A stretch of DNA of 64,000 nucleotides. It comes from DATJGR01 sp963812255. GTDB lineage: Bacteria; Pseudomonadota; Gammaproteobacteria; Pseudomonadales; Azotimanducaceae. Below are positions 58,643 through 64,000 of this stretch, piece after piece. Location: the NCBI GenBank assembly GCA_963812255.1, contig CAWEUM010000003.1, forward strand, positions 186,001 through 250,000, in the 5' to 3' direction. How positions within the stretch are numbered: position 1 is the first letter of the stretch; each line of letters opens with the position of its first letter. Position numbers and translations under genes: made by a program. The notes under the pieces were generated by a model, which saw only the letters and a list, made by a program, of their open reading frames with translations, was not told the DNA's origin and did no database searches.

Positions 58643-60082
58643 CTAGGCGACGACGCCGGATTCGACGCGCGCCGCGCGAGCAAATGCGGCGACCGCCTCG
58701 CGCAGATCCGCCCGGCGCTGCGCGCCGGTGCTCTCACTGAAGCAGAACGACAGCCGCAGTTGATCGAGGCCGGCGCGCGGATTGCGCTGGCGCGCATCCG
58801 CCGGATAAAAGTCGTACATCGGAATTGCCACGACACCGTATTCCGATACCAGCCGCGCAATGAAGGCATCGTCCGTCGTGACCGCCGGATTCAGAAACGT
58901 GAACACCGTGAAAAACCCAGCCTCGGGATACGTCCACCGGAACAACTCCGGATGCGCGCCGAGTTCGTCCCGCAGTCCGTCCAGCACAATGCGCCGGTTC
59001 TCGCGATAGATTTTCAGTTTCTCGTCGGCCACCGGCCACAGCGAGGTGCGCCGCTGCATCGCATCGTCGTGCAACAGGGCGTCGAAACCGTGCAACGCTT
59101 CCGGATTCTGAAACAGGATGTCGGCACTCGCCTCGGTCAGCAGCAGTTCGGTGATCGGCACTTCCCGATTGCCTTCGATCGACAACACCGCATCCGAATA
59201 GATGAATCCGACGCGCGGACCCGGGAAGCCGATCTTCGAACCCGTGAAAAGATGGATCGTCCGCTGGGGCGCGAGCGAAACGAACGGTTTGGGTCGTGCG
59301 TTCGCCGCCGCGTAGTTGATGTAAAGGTACGGCGCATCTTCGAGGATCAGAATGCCCTCGTCTTCGACGACCTCGAGCAGCGCACGCCGGCGCGCATCGC
59401 TGAACGAAAATCCGGCCGGGTTGTGGCCGTCGGGCACCGAGTAATAGAAGGGCACGAAGTAGCCGGCCGCCCGCGCCGCGCGAATCTGCTCGCGCACACG
59501 CGCAACGATCGGGCCTTCGCTGTCCATCTCTACACTGAACACCGTCGCGCGCCGATTCAGCATTGCGCGCGCGAGGAACCCGGCGTAGGTCGGGGCATCG
59601 GTGATGTACGCGAGCGGCTTGCCGGGCCGTTCGAACAGCGAGCACACCAGGCTGATGCCGCCGGTCGCGCCAACGGTTGGAATGAGGCGCGCGGGATCGA
59701 TCGAAAGGTTCCAGTCGGCACCGTAAACCTGCGCGAATGCTTCGCGCGGATGCTTCGGTCCCAATGTGTCCGTGTACGCATAGGACTCGCGCAGGTATTC
59801 GGGCAGCGCCACCGGGTCGTTGAGCCCTTCGCGTACGCGCAGGTGTTCGTAGTACGCGGCTTTGTGGGCCAAAAAAGCGCGCGGATCGGTCGCCTCGGGA
59901 TGCGGATAGCCGGCGCCGAGATGATGGATCTTCAACCCGCGTGATTCGGCAATTGCCCGCAGATTCGGTAGCGACGCCGCCATCTGGCGCGTCACCGACA
60001 CCGGCTGGCGTCGGATCTCGGGCGCGGTCAATGCCGGCTGGGCAACCTGCGGCGCGTCCGATTCTGGCGGTGCTTTCGCCAT
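58643..60082 (-). CDS. PLP-dependent class I/II aminotransferase
   Basis: 479 residues from ATG 60082. Fold-type I: GATGGISLVCSLFERPG, DAPTYAGFLARAMLNRRA, YSVPDGHNPAGFSFSDARR, ILILEDAPYLYINYA, and the Schiff-base Lys in LFTGSKIGFPGPRVGFIYSD. The spaced NPAGFS and DAPY match aromatic/aminoadipate-type transaminases. Eight bases before the LOG gene, co-transcribed. Confidence 0.9.
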   Translation of the reverse strand: MAKAPPESDAPQVAQPALTAPEIRRQPVSVTRQMAASLPNLRAIAESRGLKIHHLGAGYPHPEATDPRAFLAHKAAYYEHLRVREGLNDPVALPEYLRESYAYTDTLGPKHPREAFAQVYGADWNLSIDPARLIPTVGATGGISLVCSLFERPGKPLAYITDAPTYAGFLARAMLNRRATVFSVEMDSEGPIVARVREQIRAARAAGYFVPFYYSVPDGHNPAGFSFSDARRRALLEVVEDEGILILEDAPYLYINYAAANARPKPFVSLAPQRTIHLFTGSKIGFPGPRVGFIYSDAVLSIEGNREVPITELLLTEASADILFQNPEALHGFDALLHDDAMQRRTSLWPVADEKLKIYRENRRIVLDGLRDELGAHPELFRWTYPEAGFFTVFTFLNPAVTTDDAFIARLVSEYGVVAIPMYDFYPADARQRNPRAGLDQLRLSFCFSESTGAQRRADLREAVAAFARAARVESGVVA

Positions 60083-60139
60083 GCGTGTTTCTCTCGGCTC
60101 ACAGCCAGGTGATTTGCGGATTGGGCACACTGATCTAGG

Positions 60140-60946
60140 ATGCTGGCTTCGTCAAGAATCGCTCGCCACATGCAACTGCACTTCGAATTACACGACGGCC
60201 GCGGTCCGCATCTATTGCTGATGCATGGCTTTCTGATGTCGCGCGCGCAGTGGCGGCCGAACCTCGAGCAACTGGCGCGCGTCGCGCGTCCGGTCGTGGT
60301 GGAGCTATGGGGCCACGGCAAATCGCCGGCGCCGGACGACCCCTCGCTGTATCACCCGGATGCATACGTCGCGCAGTTCGAATCGATTCGGCAGCGGCTC
60401 GGCATCGAACGCTGGTGGTTGTGCGGCTACTCGCTTGGCGCCGGTCTGACGATTCGCTATGCGCTGACGCACCCCGAACGCATCGCCGGACATGTCTTCA
60501 CGAATTCGACGTCGGGCTTCGCCGATACGCTGCAGGTCGATGCATGGCGCAACAGTGCCGCAGACGCTGCACAGAAGGTCGAAGCCGGCGGCATCGATGC
60601 AATCGAGCGCATGCCGGTGCATCCGCGTCACGCCAAGCGTCTACCGGGTGAGCTCTACGACGCGCTGATGCGCGAAGCGGCTGCGCTCAGCCCGACCGGC
60701 GTCGCCAACACGCTGCGCTACACCAATCCCAACGCGACCATCCGGGGGCGCGTGACGGAGAACGCTGTACCGGCGCTCCTGATCTGCGGCACCGCGGAAA
60801 CGCGTTTCGCAGTGCATCGCGAATTTGCACGCGCACAGATGCCGCATCTGTCGATCGTCGATCTCGCCGTGGGTCACGGCGTGAACATGGAAGATCCGGT
60901 CGGCTTCAATCGCGCCGTTCGAGAATTCATTGGCCAACGTCGCTGA
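60140..60946 (+). CDS. Alpha/beta hydrolase
   Basis: 268 residues. LLLMHGFLMSRAQW (oxyanion HG), the nucleophile elbow LCGYSLGAGLTIRYAL, and the C-terminal His in DLAVGHGVNMEDPVGF. The acid residue is probably in LLICGTAETRF. ATG 60140 is used; ATG 60170 just before LHFELHDG is possible. Divergent from the aminotransferase. Substrate unknown. Confidence 0.88.
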   Translation: MLASSRIARHMQLHFELHDGRGPHLLLMHGFLMSRAQWRPNLEQLARVARPVVVELWGHGKSPAPDDPSLYHPDAYVAQFESIRQRLGIERWWLCGYSLGAGLTIRYALTHPERIAGHVFTNSTSGFADTLQVDAWRNSAADAAQKVEAGGIDAIERMPVHPRHAKRLPGELYDALMREAAALSPTGVANTLRYTNPNATIRGRVTENAVPALLICGTAETRFAVHREFARAQMPHLSIVDLAVGHGVNMEDPVGFNRAVREFIGQRR

Positions 60947-61769
60947 CGAGCCACGGCACGACCGGTTTGCGTTCATCCCCGCAACTCGCCAACACCTCGC
61001 GCGCTGGACCTGGACGCACAACCACCGCACCGGTGCCGAACGAAACCCGATAGCCGCCATCGATCTGCTGCACCGACGGGTCGCCCGACACATCGAAGCC
61101 GTTCGCCGCAAGCGCAGCTTCGGCCGCCTGAACTTCTGGACGATGGTGGGTACGCCCGCGCAACCACGGGCTCGCCAGTCGATCGTGCTCGATTGCTTCG
61201 ACAAACGCATCGACATCGGTCGGCTGCACGCGTCCGTAAAGCGCGGCATGAGGCAGGGTCAGCACGTTCGGCGCGAATCGATGGCCGCCAACATGGGTCG
61301 TCTGCCAGACGCGATCGCCGACCCGTTCACGTAGCGCCGCGTATGTCGGCAGCCCAAAGTGCGCGCAACATAGATCGCGTTTGCCGTTCGTGCAGACGAA
61401 ATAGCGGCGCCCAGTCAGCGGGGCAACCGCGAGCACATCGTCGAGTGAATGCGTCGCCAATGCGTCGTAGTCGGCCCCTTCGATGCAGTGCAATCCACCA
61501 CCGGCGGCGATCATCAGCGCGACTGTCGCGTGATCGAGTCCCGGACGTCGGACCCACTGCAGGCGGGGTTTCAATCCGCGTGCGACGACGGCGTCGGACA
61601 AGCCGGCCAGCCACGCGCGCGTGGCGGGCGCCAGCGTATTGTCGATGGTCGCCTTCGCGGTCCACGACGGCAGGTATTCGAGCATGATCCAGACATCGAC
61701 CACCTCGGCCGTGCCGGGCAGCGTCTCGCCCTCGGCGAGCGCAATCTCCGCGCAGTACTCATGCCGCAT
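60927..61769 (-). CDS. Sucrase/ferredoxin-like family protein
   Basis: 280 residues. The thioredoxin-like [2Fe-2S] region reads YFVCTNGKRDLCCAHFGLPTYAAL and THVGGHRFAPNVLTLPHAALYGRV, the two signatures of PF06999-type proteins. ATG 61769 chosen because AAAGG lies seven bases ahead. The family is poorly understood; an iron-sulfur redox role is likely. Overlaps the converging hydrolase by 20 bases. Confidence 0.85.
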   Translation of the reverse strand: MRHEYCAEIALAEGETLPGTAEVVDVWIMLEYLPSWTAKATIDNTLAPATRAWLAGLSDAVVARGLKPRLQWVRRPGLDHATVALMIAAGGGLHCIEGADYDALATHSLDDVLAVAPLTGRRYFVCTNGKRDLCCAHFGLPTYAALRERVGDRVWQTTHVGGHRFAPNVLTLPHAALYGRVQPTDVDAFVEAIEHDRLASPWLRGRTHHRPEVQAAEAALAANGFDVSGDPSVQQIDGGYRVSFGTGAVVVRPGPAREVLASCGDERKPVVPWLVSDVGQ

Positions 61770-61857
61770 TGTCACGCCTTTCGATCAATCCGTAGCGGTT
61801 ACCATAGCCGAGATCGCCAATAGCCTGAACGATCTCACCGGAACCGGAGGCGAGACC

Positions 61858-62388
61858 ATGAACACCGACGACCGCGACCGCAATCACCCTATAGATCAGG
61901 ACGAAGTCCTAGATCAGGACGAAGTCCGTCCCTACGCATCACCGGTGTGTTACGCGCACGAATTCGAACTCGATCCGTTGCCGCGCACAGATGCCGTGGC
62001 ATTCCTCAATGGTCTGCTCGAAGGCGAACGTGCCGGCGCACAAGGCTTGGTGGACATGGCCAAGCAGACGGCAGACGCGGAACTCCAACGACTGCTGCAC
62101 GAGGTCGCCCGCGACGAGGGCCGCTACTGCGTGATGCTGCGCGAGCAGATACGGCGTCTCGAGGGTACGCCAACGGAGACCACTGGCGTGTTCTACGAAA
62201 AGTTGCAGGCTCGGGAAGGTCTCGCCGCCAAATTGAAGCTGCTGGATCGCGGGCAATCCGCGGTCGTGCGGATGATCGACGAAACGCTGCCGCGTATCGC
62301 GGATGCCGTGTTGCGCGATGCGTTGACGGAGATGCGCGACGTGCATATCACGAACATCGCACGGTGCGCCGCCGTGAGCGTCGAATGA
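61858..62388 (+). CDS. DUF6306 ferritin-like protein
   Basis: 176 residues from ATG 61858 with GGAGG upstream. After an acidic leader containing an exact repeat (DQDEVLDQDEV) comes a helical bundle: AVAFLNGLLEGERAGAQGL (Glu ligand), LLHEVARDEGRYCVML (second Glu), AVVRMIDETLPRI, and HITNIARC, the DUF6306 pattern related to ferritin-like metal centres. Its stop overlaps the next ATG (ATGA). Confidence 0.82.
   Translation: MNTDDRDRNHPIDQDEVLDQDEVRPYASPVCYAHEFELDPLPRTDAVAFLNGLLEGERAGAQGLVDMAKQTADAELQRLLHEVARDEGRYCVMLREQIRRLEGTPTETTGVFYEKLQAREGLAAKLKLLDRGQSAVVRMIDETLPRIADAVLRDALTEMRDVHITNIARCAAVSVE
61892..61927 (+). repeat. Exact 18-base tandem duplication
   Basis: TAGATCAGGACGAAGTCC occurs twice in direct succession within the DUF6306 gene, adding six codons and keeping frame. 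Confidence 0.9.
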
Positions 62389-62855
62389 ACCCGACCCCAT
62401 GGATTCGCCGCGCACTGCTGCTCGGCGCGCTCGGCGCTGCGCTCGTTGCTGCCGACACACCGAACGTACAAGAGCTGATGACGCCCGAAGAGTTTCAGGC
62501 GAGTGGCCTCGCGAAGCTCAGCCCGAGTGAACTCGATGCACTGAATGCATGGTTGCTGCGCTACACGGCGCACGAGGCCCCGATCGTGCGCAAGACGAGC
62601 CCCGAGGTGAAGCGCGAGGCGGTCGATACGCCCTCGCCGACCATCCACAGCCAGATCGACGGCGCGTTCACCGGTTGGAATGGCAAGACGCTGTTCAGAT
62701 TGAAGAATGGCCAGGTGTGGAAGCAACGCTTGTCGGGCACCTACCGGACGAAGCTCAGCGATCCAGAAGTCGAGATCTATCAGAAATATTTCGGTCTCTA
62801 TTGGATGAAGATCGTCGAAACGGGCCGCAGTGTGGGCGTCGCACCGGCTGAGTAG
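62385..62855 (+). CDS. Small exported hypothetical protein
   Basis: 156 residues with a signal-like start (RRALLLGALGAALVAA) and a mature part NVQELMTPEEFQASGLAKLSPSELDALNAWLLRYT resembling the secreted 'LSPxExxxLxxWL' motif seen in several proteobacterial hypotheticals, ending FGLYWMKIVETGRSVGV. Coupled by ATGA to the DUF6306 gene. Confidence 0.78.
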   Translation: MNPTPWIRRALLLGALGAALVAADTPNVQELMTPEEFQASGLAKLSPSELDALNAWLLRYTAHEAPIVRKTSPEVKREAVDTPSPTIHSQIDGAFTGWNGKTLFRLKNGQVWKQRLSGTYRTKLSDPEVEIYQKYFGLYWMKIVETGRSVGVAPAE

Positions 62856-63018
62856 TCGGCTTCGCGGCGCAAATTCGGCGATTCAGTTTCACGAGTGTCA
62901 CGACTTGTTACCAATTTGTTGAGGGATCTTCAGAGTTATTCGTCTATGTGTTCATAGGGTATGCGGCAGGGGAACCTAGTGCCGGCCCGAAAACACAAAT
63001 AACTTGAGGATTATCAAA

Positions 63019-64000
63019 ATGTTCCGTAAAAGACCTCTCACAATTGCTGTGAGGGCCGCCTTGGGACTGACCACCGTCGTTGGCGTTTTGCCGACGGTTG
63101 TGCAGGGAGCCGAGGCCGCACCACAGGGGCCCGAACAAATCATCGTCACGGGATCGCGCATCGAACAGCCGAACGTGATCTCCTCCAGCCCGGTCACGCA
63201 GATTAGCGGCCAGGAACTGGAATTCACCGGCGCCACCCGCGTGGAAGATCTGGTCAAGAACATCCCGCAAGCCTTCTCGCAGCAGAACTCCGGGACGGTG
63301 AACGGGTCCACGGGCACCGCGACCATCAACTTGCGCGGACTCGGCGCCGACCGCACGCTGGTGCTGGTCAACGGACGTCGTCTGCCGGCGGGTTCGCCGA
63401 TTCAGGGCGGCACCGGGGCCGACGTCAACGAAATTCCGGCGGGCCTCATCGACCACGTCGATGTGTTGACGGGCGGCGCATCGTCGGCGTACGGCTCCGA
63501 TGCCGTCGCCGGTGTCGTCAACTTCATCATGAAGGACAACTTCCAGGGTGTGCAGTTCGACTATCAGTTCAGCCAGTCTACCCACGACAACAACAACAGC
63601 GGGATGGCAAAGCGCCTCGCGGAGCAGGGCTTCCGGCAGCCGTCCGATCGCCAGTATCAGGGCGACATCAACAACATGTCGATCATCATGGGCGGTGATC
63701 TGGATGACGGCCGCGGCAACATCACCGTGTACGGTACGTATCGCAAGATCGACCCAGTGCTGCAAGGATCGCTCGACTATAGCGCGTGTGCACTGAATAC
63801 GCCGGTGTCCGACGGCTGCGGCGGCTCGGCGACTACCCCATGGGGTACGTTTTCCGACTTCGCCACCTACGCGTTCAAGGTTCAGGGCAACGAGTTCGTG
63901 CCCACGGGCGCCGCGGACGGGGTCTCCGATCTGTACAACTACGGCGCTCTGAACTACTTCCAGCGTCCGGACCAGCGCTACACCGCGGGCTTCTTCGCGC
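63019..64000 (+). CDS. TonB-dependent receptor, 3'-truncated by window end
   Basis: At least 327 residues; GAGGA lies eight bases before ATG 63019. Signal peptide RKRPLTIAVRAALGLTTVVGVLPTVVQGAEA, TonB box EQIIVTGSRIE, then a plug domain: GATRVEDLVKNIPQAF, INLRGLGADRTLVLVNGRRL, DHVDVLTGGASSAYGSDAVAGVVNFIM. The barrel begins and runs off the window. Outer-membrane active transporter; the substrate is not visible. The 163-base gap before it shows no clear promoter boxes. Confidence 0.92.
   Translation, partial: MFRKRPLTIAVRAALGLTTVVGVLPTVVQGAEAAPQGPEQIIVTGSRIEQPNVISSSPVTQISGQELEFTGATRVEDLVKNIPQAFSQQNSGTVNGSTGTATINLRGLGADRTLVLVNGRRLPAGSPIQGGTGADVNEIPAGLIDHVDVLTGGASSAYGSDAVAGVVNFIMKDNFQGVQFDYQFSQSTHDNNNSGMAKRLAEQGFRQPSDRQYQGDINNMSIIMGGDLDDGRGNITVYGTYRKIDPVLQGSLDYSACALNTPVSDGCGGSATTPWGTFSDFATYAFKVQGNEFVPTGAADGVSDLYNYGALNYFQRPDQRYTAGFFA

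Noticed and set aside
62944..63765. Long open frame on the minus strand opposite the TonB receptor
   Set aside because: Antisense shadow of a strongly conserved plug domain; arginine/histidine-rich with no family resemblance or ribosome site.

Overview
The window is 64 kb of high-GC DNA with dense, short-spaced, mostly metabolic genes, many of them joined by 4-base start/stop overlaps. Protein families (TonB-dependent receptor, MFS_3 transporters, CaiB/BaiF CoA transferase, AcvB/VirJ hydrolase, tandem N-acyl-D-amino-acid deacylases, a CYP, LLM flavoproteins) suggest a free-living gammaproteobacterium, perhaps near Steroidobacterales/Nevskiales. That assignment is inference from gene content only. 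No rRNA, CRISPR array or phage structural gene is visible. One tRNA, tRNA-Arg(TCG), is present at 52671-52747.

Layout. 0-7.7 kb: truncated MscS channel, LLM flavin oxidoreductase, then a minus-strand catabolic-looking set (pdxA-like, Zn alcohol dehydrogenase, FAH hydrolase), a small zinc-ribbon protein divergent from pdxA across a LexA-like dyad, and ribB with a degenerate GTP cyclohydrolase half. 7.9-11.8 kb: a four-gene minus-strand operon holding the most interesting content: a thioredoxin-domain fusion protein, a UGSC-family protein interrupted by an in-frame TGA that I read as selenocysteine with a SECIS-like hairpin directly after it, a lipoprotein and a CaiB-type CoA transferase. 11.9-40.5 kb: housekeeping and secondary metabolism, including a CBU_0592-type membrane protein, GNAT, Asp-box sialidase-like protein, class V aminotransferase, three MFS exporters, RNHCP protein, NudC, a bactofilin/zinc-ribbon pair, quinone oxidoreductase, two Gfo/Idh/MocA dehydrogenases, PPOX protein, AI-2E permease, AcvB-like hydrolase, FAD monooxygenase, rhodanese lipoprotein, beta-lactamase-fold hydrolase, P450, EF-hand/PRC protein and a DUF3302-HlyD-outer-membrane-factor set.

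40.5-52.7 kb: an accessory island. It contains broken genes (PPOX with a one-base frameshift, two IstB relics, an FAD-oxidase relic, a tyrosine-integrase tail), a GrpB gene bracketed by long direct repeats, an APH-type kinase, an ArsR-ArsC fusion with its own promoter and a tiny membrane ORF, hypothetical proteins, and a large TIR-transmembrane-TolB/FlgO-TPR protein. It abuts the 3' end of tRNA-Arg, and a fragment of that tRNA recurs inside it at 48.9 kb, so tRNA-targeted integration followed by decay and rearrangement is the likely history.

52.8-64 kb: core-like DNA resumes with two tandem N-acyl-D-amino-acid deacylases, a TonB C-terminal/TPR protein, a short asparaginase, a LOG-family protein, a PLP aminotransferase, alpha/beta hydrolase, sucrase/ferredoxin-like protein, a DUF6306 ferritin-like protein with a small partner, and the start of a TonB-dependent receptor that runs off the end.

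A small family of GGGTCAGAG/CTCTGACCC inverted repeats sits at gene ends throughout (3.3, 7.85, 23.5, 35.4 and 57.5 kb). In most places it probably doubles as a terminator.
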